This document shows positions 1 to 10,000 of a stretch of DNA of 35,622 nucleotides, one piece after another. The position numbers and the translations under genes were made by a program. Origin of the DNA: a virus. The stretch spans positions 1-35,622 of IMG/VR virus record IMGVR_UViG_3300025151_000132. One strand, written 5' to 3'. The notes under the pieces are model-generated. The model had not been told where the DNA came from. It searched no databases and was given only the letters and a program-made list of their open reading frames with translations. How positions within the stretch are numbered: position 1 is the stretch's first letter; each line of letters begins with the position of its first letter.

Positions 1-732
1 TGCTGCTTGTTGTGGAGCAGGAGCATCAACTCCTCTTCTCTTAATAGGTTGATCTGGAGTAGCTCTACCGAATAGCTGGTCTATTTGTTGCTGTGTAGCT
101 CTTTGAGCAGAAGCCTCTTGTCTATCCTGAATCTTTTGCTGCTGTGCTCTTTCTGCATTAATTTGTGACTGTCTCTGCCTTCTCTCCTCGTCAGTAGCAG
201 TATTAAGTTGATTTCTTAAAATTTCCATTTGCTTACCTGCACTTCCTGTAAGTCTTCCCTTAGAAGTTCTAGGTAAGTTAGCAATTCTTTCCCTAATAAC
301 ATCTGATTGTTTTGTAGGAGAAGTAACTCTCTGAGAGTCCTTAATGCTTTGAAGGGCTCCTTGAGAAGCACCAAGAAGAGATTGCTTTTCAGCAATGCTC
401 TTTCTTCTTCCAGGTTGATTAATCTGTGATGCAAACTTACCTTGAGTGACTGGTTTAAATCTCTTAGCTCTCTCTGCTCTTTGCTGCTGCATCATTCTTC
501 TTTGATCAGCAAATCCTGACTCACCGCCACCTACGGCTTTTGACACTGCCCTTTGTGACATTTTACCAGTCATGCCAATTCTCCTTTGAGCATTGGCAGC
601 TGCAGTCTTTTTTAGTTCAGATTGTCTAACAGCACTTTGAACTCTAGACCTTCTTGCCGTAGGTTTTTGTATAGCTTGAGTTAGTCTTTGTGACTTTTTT
701 GCCGCTTTTAATCTATCTAGTCTAGTTGCCAT
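1..732 (-). CDS. Gln/Arg-rich virion protein, N-terminal part (runs off the left edge)
   Basis: An open minus-strand frame starts at the ATG at 730-732 and stays open for 244 codons to position 1, so its 3' end is outside the window or wraps round. It begins MATRLDRLKAAKKSQRL and is rich in Gln, Arg, Lys and Ala, with long helical or disordered stretches and no domain I recognise. The start follows an A-rich leader (TTAATAAAAACAA) like those of most other genes here. It comes after the tail and fibre genes, where podoviruses encode internal or ejection proteins. The frame is in phase with the open frame at the right edge (33865-35622), which carries a CHAP domain, so the two may be one gene. 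The reading frame is seen; the virion role is inferred. Confidence 0.75.
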   Translation of the reverse strand, partial: MATRLDRLKAAKKSQRLTQAIQKPTARRSRVQSAVRQSELKKTAAANAQRRIGMTGKMSQRAVSKAVGGGESGFADQRRMMQQQRAERAKRFKPVTQGKFASQINQPGRRKSIAEKQSLLGASQGALQSIKDSQRVTSPTKQSDVIRERIANLPRTSKGRLTGSAGKQMEILRNQLNTATDEERRQRQSQINAERAQQQKIQDRQEASAQRATQQQIDQLFGRATPDQPIKRRGVDAPAPQQAA

Positions 733-741
733 TTGTTTTTA

Positions 742-2421
742 TTAAATTATAGCTTCCCATGTAAATACAATATTAGGACTTTGCACGAAACCTGATTTTG
801 TCCATGTGAATGTTAGGTTTGTACCGTCTGCGGTAACAGTTGCTTGCTGAATACCCGAGTTTAGCTGATCTCTAATGTAAATAATTCTAGATGCAGTACC
901 ATTACTAGCTCCAGGTGTTTGACCGTCTAATCTACTTGCAACCCATGCACATGAATGAGTTGTAAAGTTTGATGTACCTGTAGAATTAGACCAGATGTTG
1001 TCATTAGAAGCTCCGTAGTTCCAGTACGCAGTAACTTTTACAAGAGTTGGAGTTCCAGATAGTCCATGAGCAATAACTTGATCACCCGATCCAGAAGTTC
1101 CTGCTCGTGAAGCTGAACCATAAGCAACAGAAGAGCTACCTGGATGAAAATGTAATGCAGATGCATCACTTCCATTTGTCAAAGTGTCTAGGTTGGCAGT
1201 CGTTACAGTTCCTCCAACACCGTCACATACCTGATTTACTTCTGCAGCTGTAGCAGTTATTCCCCCAAGGTCTCCAATATCTAGCATTGAAGAGTTCACT
1301 TTACCAGAAGAATTTAAGACAGGAACTTTATTTTCATCAGCAGCTTGGTTTAAAACCTTGTCTGTAACAGTACCGTTTCCAGTGTCACAATCCATAAAGT
1401 TTGTAGCTCCTGCTCCAGATATGTCAGTACCAACACCAGCAGAACTAGCCACTGTTATTGCACTTGTAGCAGTAGTATTTACAGAAGAAACAATAAATTT
1501 ATTAGTTGACCATACAACAGTCTCAGTAGAACTAGTCGCAGCACGTATTCCAGCCTGGATAGTAGCCGCTACAGCATCCATGTCAGCATCAGCATTGAAA
1601 TCAAGTCCAGAAACATCTCTTTGTGTTCCATCAATTGTAATACGAACTGAACCATCAGTCACAGCGTTCCAAGTACCTATTACAGAAGTTGCATTTGTAC
1701 CACCTGTTAATAAAGCAGGAGTGTAAGTAGCAGGAGCTTTGATCGTATTCTTAGATTGCATTACTAGAGGCCCTGCAGATCCAGATGTTGCTTGAGACCC
1801 TTGCTCTGCTAATGTAGCTAGCTCTACCTTTCCTGAACTAGTCTCAGAGGCATTAGAAACGGGTGTACCAGTGTCAATTACCTCCCACGCACTTTTGTAC
1901 ATGTAAAAGTTTCCGTCGTCGCTATCGTACGTTATATCTCCCTGACTACCAGTAGCAGTTCTTTCTGCTGTTGTCTTAACTGGAACCTTCATATCTGTTG
2001 TCGCACCAGTAAAAGACACATCATTAGTAAATGTGTTAGTTCCAGACCATGTATTGTTTGCAGCTAAGTCTGCAGCGTTGTTTACACCGTCTACAACGTC
2101 CTTTAAAAACTGATAAGGGTTAGAGATGATAATAGTAGAACCAGATGCATGCTCTTGTGGTGCAGTAGTAACACCATTACCTTGAGAAAGGTTTCTTCCT
2201 CCTGACTTAATAGTGATAGTCTTAGCAACAGCATCATAAGATTCTATTTCTACATCTTCTCTAGTTGACTTTTTAGGGTTTATAGTTGCAATCGTTGTAA
2301 CCCCTGCTGGAAAAGTAAAGTTTGGAGTTGCTGCTACACTTATAACCAGACTAGAACCGTCAAGGTCTTGTGTAAGGTTTGTGCTCCAACTTTCCTGTAG
2401 TGGATATCTTGTTATTGGCAT
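742..2421 (-). CDS. Tail/fibre-type structural protein with DUF3383-like module
   Basis: This 559-residue protein is rich in Ser, Thr, Ala, Gly and Asn, typical of beta-structured phage tail appendages. The N-terminus (MPITRYPLQESWSTN) leads into a small beta domain of the kind that attaches phage appendages. Residues of about 230-345 read like the repeating tail module of the DUF3383 type: a short beta unit, an Asp/Ala stretch with VAATIQAGI, then WSTNKFIVSS and a GTDISG-like turn. The C-terminus ends in a compact beta region with TFTWTKSGF. It is the last tail gene before the internal proteins and lies 9 bp upstream of the next start. The fibre or tail role is inferred from composition, module and position. 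Confidence 0.7.
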   Translation of the reverse strand: MPITRYPLQESWSTNLTQDLDGSSLVISVAATPNFTFPAGVTTIATINPKKSTREDVEIESYDAVAKTITIKSGGRNLSQGNGVTTAPQEHASGSTIIISNPYQFLKDVVDGVNNAADLAANNTWSGTNTFTNDVSFTGATTDMKVPVKTTAERTATGSQGDITYDSDDGNFYMYKSAWEVIDTGTPVSNASETSSGKVELATLAEQGSQATSGSAGPLVMQSKNTIKAPATYTPALLTGGTNATSVIGTWNAVTDGSVRITIDGTQRDVSGLDFNADADMDAVAATIQAGIRAATSSTETVVWSTNKFIVSSVNTTATSAITVASSAGVGTDISGAGATNFMDCDTGNGTVTDKVLNQAADENKVPVLNSSGKVNSSMLDIGDLGGITATAAEVNQVCDGVGGTVTTANLDTLTNGSDASALHFHPGSSSVAYGSASRAGTSGSGDQVIAHGLSGTPTLVKVTAYWNYGASNDNIWSNSTGTSNFTTHSCAWVASRLDGQTPGASNGTASRIIYIRDQLNSGIQQATVTADGTNLTFTWTKSGFVQSPNIVFTWEAII

Positions 2422-2432
2422 TTTATTTATCG

Positions 2433-4478
2433 TTATGCTTGAAATTGTATTGGGAACTCATCAAAGTCCATTGCTTCATATCCCACACTTATTTTATCTA
2501 AAGACCAGTTAGCATTCTTGCTTTCTGAGTAAACCTTTACCTGAACCTTCCTTCCTGTTACATGCTTGTATATCCTGCATATGTAAGGATATAGGTCTAG
2601 GGAATCGTCTGCCTCTTCAGAAGAACCAGCTATTGGCTCATCTCCTATTGGTTCAGATCCAATCGTACCCACTGGAGCTTCACTTGTTGTAAAGTCATCC
2701 CCTATAGTTGTTAAATCTTCAATCTCGCCATCAATTCGTATCTCAACCTTTAGATCAAAACCTTTAGTCTTAAGCCCTGACAAAGTCAGAGAACTATACT
2801 CTTTAGATAGCGCAGGATCTCCGAAGTCCCACTCTTTTGTTAATACTTCATGATAGATTGCAATACCATTGTCATTAAACCCGTTTTCTATCTTATATAT
2901 TATACCATTAGATGCTGAAGTCATCAAATTGTCGATTGTACCGTCAGAATCTTCGTATCTAGCAAAGTCATAAGAAGTAGGGATAGTATACTTAGACCAA
3001 GAGTTACCTCCTAAGAGACTAGAGTAAACGTAAGTTGTCTCTGGCTTGTCATCGTTACCAGTATCTATAGATATATAGAAGTTTGTAAGCTCCTTGATGT
3101 AAGTACCACAATTAGAATTGTAATGATTAGGATTGACCTGTATAAATGACTTTCTTAGGTTGTCAGTCATAGGCTTACTCTCTAGTGCAGAAGCTCCTAT
3201 TTGAGCAGACTTCTGACTTAACGTGTCTACACCTATACCGTTGTAGTAAAGTATTCCGTTTCCTACATTCTTTGCACACCTATGAGAGAACCCTCCGTTC
3301 TGAGAATCTATAGCCTGTGTTACGTCAGTAGATCCAAACACATCTAGATAGTAAGACTTTTCATTCTTAAAGCAGATCATAAGGTTACCTACTGGGAACA
3401 AAACATTTATTGACCCTTCCTCGTCAGCACCTACCTTTATACTATCTGCATATGCAGAAAGGTTTGCAGGATAAGGAGATGTGTAAGATACAGTACTAGG
3501 GTTGTCAGGATCTCCAGCTATAAATGCTATACCAGAAAGATAAGATAGATACTTACCTTTTATAGCGACATCTGTACTAATAACCTTACCATTCCATGTC
3601 TTATAACCATCCACACCATTAACACCGTAGATAACATCCTTATAAGAGATAAAGCTCCACCTTGTTCTGTTTGTTGTAGATCCTGTCTCAAACTCTGACA
3701 GTCCAGAGTCTATTTGCTCCCAGCAGCTAGCCGCTACATTCCACAAGAACATGTTAGTACCAGCTGTACAGATTGTTACTGTCTCACCTGTTGTCTCATT
3801 CTTGTAAGAATAAAGGCTAGAAACTGGCTTAGTGTAAGTAGAGGCGTATGATCTAATGTCATCTATAATAAAATCTGTATACCCAGCGTATCCTGCAGAT
3901 GTAGTAACTTCTACCTCAAAGAAGTCTATAGCCGTGTCTGTTACGGTTCCTGTAGTACTTGCATCGGCATAGTTTAGCTTAATAAAGCTATTAGTGTTTG
4001 CTGTAGGGTTTGTAATAGTCCACATATAGAAGTTAGAGGCGTCGTTACCTAGTCTAACTCTTATGCTTGTAAGGTTAGTTGTATAACCTGTAGGAAACTT
4101 AACCCATAGACCTAGATAACCTTTTGTAGAACTTATATCTACAGTAGATGATCCTGTATAAGTAAGCTTACCTACGCCAGAGCTGTATGCAGACATGTCA
4201 AAGTTAAGAGCTCCAGCTCCTCTTATTTCATTAGTAGTGTCTAGAGTCAGGTTGCTAGCATCTCCTGACGCAGCCCAGTCTGTAGTAGCCTCACATGTAT
4301 TAATAGAAATAGCAGCGTCTGGCACTGTTGACCATTGTGTATAACCCCTTCTAGACTTTAGTCTAAAATCAGAGTCATAAAACATGTTAGTAGAAGACAC
4401 TAACTCGTTGTCTTTTATCTTAGTATTGTCTAATAGACTAAGACCACCTGTAAAATCCTCTTGATTAAAGATTGTCAT
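2433..4478 (-). CDS. Tail nozzle-like protein (T7 gp12 / tail tubular B type)
   Basis: This 681-residue protein starts MTIFNQEDFTGGLSLLDN, a start typical of podovirus nozzle or stabilisation proteins, followed by a segment ending in SRRGYTQW. The middle has repeated beta blades with motifs such as WSFISYKDVIYGVNGVDG and KTWNGK, as in beta-propeller nozzles. A carbohydrate-binding-like jelly roll (about 75-205) is inserted near the N-terminus. Its ATG overlaps the stop of the upstream 200-residue adaptor gene (ATGA), and this pairing matches the T7 gp11-gp12 order. In such phages the protein forms the distal tail tube through which DNA exits. Family assignment rests on length, pairing and motifs. 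Confidence 0.72.
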   Translation of the reverse strand: MTIFNQEDFTGGLSLLDNTKIKDNELVSSTNMFYDSDFRLKSRRGYTQWSTVPDAAISINTCEATTDWAASGDASNLTLDTTNEIRGAGALNFDMSAYSSGVGKLTYTGSSTVDISSTKGYLGLWVKFPTGYTTNLTSIRVRLGNDASNFYMWTITNPTANTNSFIKLNYADASTTGTVTDTAIDFFEVEVTTSAGYAGYTDFIIDDIRSYASTYTKPVSSLYSYKNETTGETVTICTAGTNMFLWNVAASCWEQIDSGLSEFETGSTTNRTRWSFISYKDVIYGVNGVDGYKTWNGKVISTDVAIKGKYLSYLSGIAFIAGDPDNPSTVSYTSPYPANLSAYADSIKVGADEEGSINVLFPVGNLMICFKNEKSYYLDVFGSTDVTQAIDSQNGGFSHRCAKNVGNGILYYNGIGVDTLSQKSAQIGASALESKPMTDNLRKSFIQVNPNHYNSNCGTYIKELTNFYISIDTGNDDKPETTYVYSSLLGGNSWSKYTIPTSYDFARYEDSDGTIDNLMTSASNGIIYKIENGFNDNGIAIYHEVLTKEWDFGDPALSKEYSSLTLSGLKTKGFDLKVEIRIDGEIEDLTTIGDDFTTSEAPVGTIGSEPIGDEPIAGSSEEADDSLDLYPYICRIYKHVTGRKVQVKVYSESKNANWSLDKISVGYEAMDFDEFPIQFQA

Positions 4479-5077
4479 CTTGAGTAGTTAAATGTTACTG
4501 ACGAGTCGTCTATTTGGTAGTTTGAAACAGTATTTATTTGCATCTCGTAATCCCTAAGCCTTAACTCTCCTCTCTGATCATTGGGTAGGTATGTAGAGAA
4601 TCCAAGGTAAGCAGCGTATTTAACTATTGCTTTGTCAAATCTTGCTGGCAACTCTGAATTAACCACAGACGTAAGATCTGGTAGTTGTTTCCTGTAATAT
4701 ATAGTAACTGTAGAGTTAGGAACCTTGTCTAATCCAATTTTTCCTCCATAAAGGTAATATTTAGAAGGAGAACCTACTGCAGTAAGATCAATATTTCTAT
4801 CTACCATTTCTAATTTGTCTCCTCTCTCCAAAGTAACGTCTCCAGCCTTTACAAGATTAACAGTAATAAAGTCACTAGGAACGTCAGCTTCGTTGTTACT
4901 AAAGCTAAGTACAGCAGATGCTTGGTTTTGACTCCAATCAAAGTTACCATCTTTTTGTACTTGAAAATATGCTTGATTAATAAACTCAGTCACAACGTCA
5001 GAGGTCCACAACTTAAAGCTCTTGTTTATTCTCACATCGTTGTTGAATTTAGAAAGTAATGTATCTAAAGTACTCAT
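4475..5077 (-). CDS. Head-tail adaptor-like protein (T7 gp11 / tail tubular A type)
   Basis: This 200-residue protein opens with a helix (MSTLDTLLSKFNND), then FINQAYFQVQKDGNFDW, a beta section (DVPSDFITVNLV), YYLYGGKIGLDKVP, YYRKQLPDL and a C-terminal helix (ARFDKAIVKYAAYLGFSTYL). This arrangement is characteristic of the podovirus adaptor ring that binds below the portal and carries the nozzle. It ends in TGA inside the ATGA overlap with the nozzle gene, which implies translational coupling and shows that TGA is a stop codon here. A candidate promoter and a tiny reading frame lie just upstream. Confidence 0.75.
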   Translation of the reverse strand: MSTLDTLLSKFNNDVRINKSFKLWTSDVVTEFINQAYFQVQKDGNFDWSQNQASAVLSFSNNEADVPSDFITVNLVKAGDVTLERGDKLEMVDRNIDLTAVGSPSKYYLYGGKIGLDKVPNSTVTIYYRKQLPDLTSVVNSELPARFDKAIVKYAAYLGFSTYLPNDQRGELRLRDYEMQINTVSNYQIDDSSVTFNYSR

Positions 5078-5097
5078 TTTTGTGTTTTAATATATAT

Positions 5098-5126
5098 ATT
5101 ATACAATCATTTAGCTTGTTTTAACA
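5098..5126 (-). promoter_or_regulatory. Candidate leftward promoter before the adaptor gene
   Basis: On the minus strand a TATAAT -10 (plus 5098-5103) lies 17 bp from TGTTAA (plus 5121-5126). The -35 is a weak match. It would give a transcript for the adaptor and nozzle genes with a leader of about 20 nt (ATTAAAACACAAAA then ATG). It overlaps the end of the 20-codon frame at 5111-5173. Confidence 0.4.
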
Positions 5127-5173
5127 GGTTTGTCCGAACAAGGCTTCTGACCTGGTTTTATTTTCTTTATCAT
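5111..5173 (-). CDS. Tiny ORF, 20 residues, Lys/Pro-rich with one Cys
   Basis: ATG at 5171-5173 opens 20 codons (MIKKIKPGQKPCSDKPVKTS) ending in TAA. It lies between the 620-residue fibre gene and the adaptor gene. The start follows GTTAACAAATAAAT, which matches the A-rich leader seen before many genes in this genome; that is the main reason to list it. No function is recognised. It could be a real micropeptide, a leader peptide, or chance. Confidence 0.35.
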   Translation of the reverse strand: MIKKIKPGQKPCSDKPVKTS

Positions 5174-5182
5174 ATTTATTTG

Positions 5183-7045
5183 TTAACGCCATTGTAGCCA
5201 CGTGCCATGGACACGTTGCTGCTTGTCATTGGCAAATGTAATTTTATATTTGATACTTGTCCCAGAAGGCTGTGATGACACATCTATATCACCAGTTGTA
5301 AGAACCTCTACATTGCTGTCAAAGTCTGCATCCTTAGTCAAAGTTGCTTGAGTGTATGTAGTCCCTCCGTCTCTACTTACATTAAGGATAAAGTCTGTGT
5401 TAAGAGTTACGGTCTCCAATGGTTGATGTAGCAACACTGCTCTCAAATAAGACGGCTCTGAATCAGCTGTAGTTGATGTAGATACAATATCTCCACTAGT
5501 AGCATTAGAAGCAAGGCCAACATGGACAGACGGTGTATTTGAGAAAGCGGTTAGGCCTTGATTGGTTGTATTTGATGTATACACAGTAGAGGTGTAGTAA
5601 AGATTAATACCTCCAGAAGCCCACCTATGCCAATTTGAACTTCCTACTGAAGATATACCAACCATGTCTGTAGAGGCGTTTAAGGTAGCAGGTGTTGAGA
5701 GTGTAAATGTCACTCTATCTCCATCGTTTCCAGTTACTGAGGTAGAGCCTACGTGTGTTAAATCCCAGTTAGAACCATTTGGTACTGCTGTTAGAAAATT
5801 AACAGTGAGGTTGCTGCTGTTACCAGAACCTATAAAGTATTTTATTTCAGAAACGGAAACACTACCGCTTAAACCTAAATCAGAAAGCTTTACAAAGTAT
5901 GTTTGAGATGAGGTTGAGCTTGGTACATCAGTTTCCTCAAAACTTGCTGGAGCTTGTGTTGCTGAAGCTTCAGATGAGTAATAATCTCCACTTGCAGCAT
6001 ATGCAAGCCCTGAAGATGCTACTCCTGTTTGATCCTCATACTCGTCAGCTATTCCATCAATCATATCTAATATAGTCCATCCTGCATCTACAGAATCTCT
6101 TAATGTATTAATAGCAAGCATGTTTTCAAGTAAATCAATTCTTGCGATTGTTTCCGCACTTGCACCTCCTGAAGGTTGTTGATTTTCCCAAAGTCCGCTT
6201 GTTGAGTTATATGTAACAACATCGCCATCTGCCAAAGTTCCAAAACTAACATCATGGCAATCTTTAAGATCCTCACCAATATCTATGTTTAATTCAATAG
6301 TTCCTGTAGTCGCATTAGATACAGTAACAATCCCTAAAAATATTGCGTGTACTGGAGGGCTTGGCTTTACGTTAGTAATTTGGCCTGGTGTTTGAGAAAG
6401 AAATACATGATCCCCAACACTAAATGCAGAAGTATCTAACTCTCTAGCAAGTCCAGAAGTAGCTACATAGCCATTAAGATTATCAGATATATCAGCAAGA
6501 ACTATTCCTATAGTACTATCTGCTTGTGATTCAATGTCTGCATCAGCTAGTGCTATTGTAGGCCTTTGTCCTTGTGCTCCGTTTATATAGACAACACTTC
6601 CTTTGCTTATAGTTGATCCTGTTTGGTTGTTAACTCTAACTACTTGCTGTTGTCCTAAAACTACCTGTATATCTGCTGCCTCTGTGTCCATCTGTAAAGC
6701 CTTGTAGTCATCATTCCAGTGCAATGACCCCTCACTATGCACATGAGTAGGGTTTAGATCAAATTGCAGGTTTCCAATAGTAAGAATGTCACCTGAAGAG
6801 TTATAGGTAAAGTTTGCACTATCAGTTACACCATTAGAACTTTCAAATAAAACTCTTCCGCTGTTATACGTTGCGATAGTATCTGATATGTCAGTAAATG
6901 ACATGTCATCAATTGAATCCAGTGCGAGCTGAACATTTAAATCACTAGAGCTTAATATATTACTAAAGCTACCTATGTTTGTATTTACATCTGCAGCACT
7001 GGGCGAAGTGCCCAGCTTTTTGATGATTGGATAATTATTAGACAT
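5183..7045 (-). CDS. Tail fibre / appendage protein
   Basis: This 620-residue beta-rich, Ser/Thr-rich protein starts MSNNYPIIKKLGTSPSAADV. Residues of about 130-255 form a module common in phage fibres (QVVRVNNQTGSTISKGSVVY, then IGIVLADISDNLNGYV and a segment ending in IFLGIVTVSN), which usually caps or links fibre trimers. A short unit follows (GDVVTYNSTSGLWENQQPSG) of the LADGDVLxYNxxxxxW type also present in the 228-residue protein at 11127. A helical stretch (IARIDLLENMLAINTLRDSV) precedes a C-terminal beta domain that may bind receptor. Its ATG overlaps the stop of the upstream gene (TAATG). The exact receptor or enzyme role is unknown. Confidence 0.72.
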   Translation of the reverse strand: MSNNYPIIKKLGTSPSAADVNTNIGSFSNILSSSDLNVQLALDSIDDMSFTDISDTIATYNSGRVLFESSNGVTDSANFTYNSSGDILTIGNLQFDLNPTHVHSEGSLHWNDDYKALQMDTEAADIQVVLGQQQVVRVNNQTGSTISKGSVVYINGAQGQRPTIALADADIESQADSTIGIVLADISDNLNGYVATSGLARELDTSAFSVGDHVFLSQTPGQITNVKPSPPVHAIFLGIVTVSNATTGTIELNIDIGEDLKDCHDVSFGTLADGDVVTYNSTSGLWENQQPSGGASAETIARIDLLENMLAINTLRDSVDAGWTILDMIDGIADEYEDQTGVASSGLAYAASGDYYSSEASATQAPASFEETDVPSSTSSQTYFVKLSDLGLSGSVSVSEIKYFIGSGNSSNLTVNFLTAVPNGSNWDLTHVGSTSVTGNDGDRVTFTLSTPATLNASTDMVGISSVGSSNWHRWASGGINLYYTSTVYTSNTTNQGLTAFSNTPSVHVGLASNATSGDIVSTSTTADSEPSYLRAVLLHQPLETVTLNTDFILNVSRDGGTTYTQATLTKDADFDSNVEVLTTGDIDVSSQPSGTSIKYKITFANDKQQRVHGTWLQWR

Positions 7046-10000
7046 TATAGATCTTGTTTAAGTGCTATTACCTTAGGTAGATTTTCAAGAACCTCTCCAG
7101 CACTACCATTAGGGTTAGTCTCGCCTACAACTGGCTTTTGCCATACAGCATTTCCTATGGCATCGAAGTCGCGAGCTATGTAGGCCTTTGAAGGGTCTAG
7201 TTGGATTGAGTTAGAAGCAGCAGCAATCACAGTGTCATCATCATCCCTACGAATGTAAGCCCCTGATATCTTAACGGGCGAAGACGATGTGTTATTTAGC
7301 TTTAGATCAAGAACACTTGTAACAACAACGTAATTAAACGCATCATCTGGCAATATCGCACAAAATAAGTTAGCAATACCCTGAGATGTAAATTCATTGT
7401 ATTTAAACCAAGCATATAGCCTTTGTATTGTTGTTTCTCCGTCAGCATCTGATACATCTATCTCAACATTAGGATAATCAGCAGAATATTCAGTAACAGT
7501 TGATCCATCGATTGCATTTGCAATATAGACACTGTCATCTGTTTGGTTGGCTAGTACAGACCATCCAGACGCTCCAGCAATAGTGTTTACCTCAAGACAG
7601 TTCTTTGCCGTAACCCCACTAACATATGCAAATCTAATTCTTACATTATCACCACTGCTGAAATCTCCACCTTCATTGTATGTAGCTACATATGAAGTAC
7701 CCGCAACTACATTGTTGTACACCTCAGTCGATGTTGTTGTGTTATAGATTTGTATACGAGACCCTGCAGTAATGTTTGTTATAGAAATATCTTTCTGATT
7801 ATTTACTGTAATGTTTGGGCCTGTGTTAGTGCTTACGGATGCACCGTTTATCAGTGTAAGCGTAATTGAACCGCCAGAACTATTTGTAACCTCGTTTAAT
7901 GAACCTCCATCTATTGTGTAAGTACCAGCAGTATTGAAGTCTATTGAGTTGCCAGAAGTAACAGTAACATTAGTAAGAGTTGTACCTGCTCCTGATTGGT
8001 AATTAACATCGCAATCAAAAGTACCTCCATTCAATAATGCTCCATTAGTTGTAGTGACAGATCTACTTCCAGTCGATAGAGCTCCTCCCGTATAAGTTGA
8101 AGCCTTAATAGTTGCTACAGTTCCAGTCAAGTCTCTTACAGATGAGGCTGTAGCATCAATAACTAAGCTTGTTGCACTTTGATCAAGATCAACTTGGTTT
8201 CCCTGCCTTCCTAGTATCAAACTAGTTTCTCCTGCGTAATTATCATAGAATTCAGACTTAAATGCGTCGTATACTTTTTGTGCAGTTCCTAGTTCAGTGT
8301 ATGCATCTACTGTAGTTTTATTAGTTTCAGTCAATACTAGATCTGTAATCAACACCTGCTCTTGGTTAAGAGTTGATACACCCTTCAGCTCTATGTTAGT
8401 AGATCCTATATCGTGGTTATAACTAACACTATTAAATGTAAATATGTCAGTAGAATTATTAGCATTTCCTCTGTAGTCAACAAGGCTGTATACGGGGTTA
8501 CCGCTAGGGTTAGTGCTGTAATGAACTGAGAGAAGTACTGAATTAGCTACGCTAGACAGATCAATTACCCCTAGAGCGCTTGAAACGCCCGTATAAACCC
8601 TGTCTGAAGTGTAGCTGACGTTAGTACCAACTTGGTTAGCCGCAAGCCTTGAGCCGTTATCTGTGTCGACCATATGAAGCTTTGCATTCTGTATAGCAGT
8701 ACCTGTTTCATCTTCGTAATTAAATATCAATCCTTTTCTACTTTCTACTAAATATGTTTGCTGCGACGATGAAGATGTGCTTTGTGCTGTAACTGTTATG
8801 TTTGAACCCAGATTTGTGTTGAGTAGCCTTACCCATGTGTTACTTTTACCTCCCACATCCCTTGTATTTCCCTTACCTGCTATTAAATCGCTAAAATCAT
8901 AAAAACTTGAGGCTGTACTTTGATTAGACATGTCTATTGCACTACCTGAAGATATAGGCTCATAACCACTGAATGAGGTTGGCTTTCCTATCATTAGCAA
9001 TATCCCGAACTTATTAACAAATCCGTCAATAATTTGGTCGCTTGTTTGCATCCTAATGTAAGCCTCTGGCCTGCTTGATTGTAACTTACTTGGTACAGAT
9101 ACAAACATAGCTTCTTTAGAATACGTTCTAAACTCTGATCCAGGGCGTGGTAATATTAACCCAACACTCTGAATCTCTCCTCCGTACCAATCAAGTCGTG
9201 AGTTATTTTCAAGCTTTAAGTTTGCCCAAGCATCTGCCACTGTAAAGTTTGCGCTAGGTGAATCATTTGAAAATACTAGTCCAGGACCGCTTGAATAGAT
9301 TGTAAATCCTCCAACTACCTTTGCCTTTCCTAGCTGTAAACGCCCACCCCCATCAACTATTAGTGTATTAACATTGCTGGCAGGAGTTACACCACAAATC
9401 AATTGTTCTACGTCACTATCAATCGTCAGATCTCCTGTGCTAGATATAACTATTCTAGTCGATTCATTTACTGTATATACGATTTTACCTCCCGCATCCG
9501 CATAATCTACCTCTGCAAGACCTCTAAGTCCTAGCAAATCTCCCTCAGTACCAGATAAAGTCAAAACATTAGATGACACAGACCAGTTAGCACTTGGGTT
9601 CAATCCATCACCTCTTACAAGAGTTCCCGTACCTGTTATGTTTGTAGTTGTGAGCTTAGCGTTGTTAATTCCTATAATTGTAGTTGACCCAGTTCCAGTA
9701 GTTTCAATTTCAGTAGGTATAAATCCGTCAATAGTAAAACTAGTTACGGTGTCTGTGTCTACAACAAATTTCTTTTCCGCATCTACAGTATAAGTTGTTC
9801 CGTTAGTTACATTTATTATACCCGCATCAACTATTATAAATGACCCGTCAGTCTCTAATAATGTAGGGGTAGGTGTACCATTAAGAAGGTTAACTGTAAC
9901 CGTATTCCCTGATACGTTCTCAATAACTGGAACAATACCTCCATCAATAGTGTAAACAGTTCCTGAGCCGTCAAATACAATCTTGTCATCCTGAGGATTA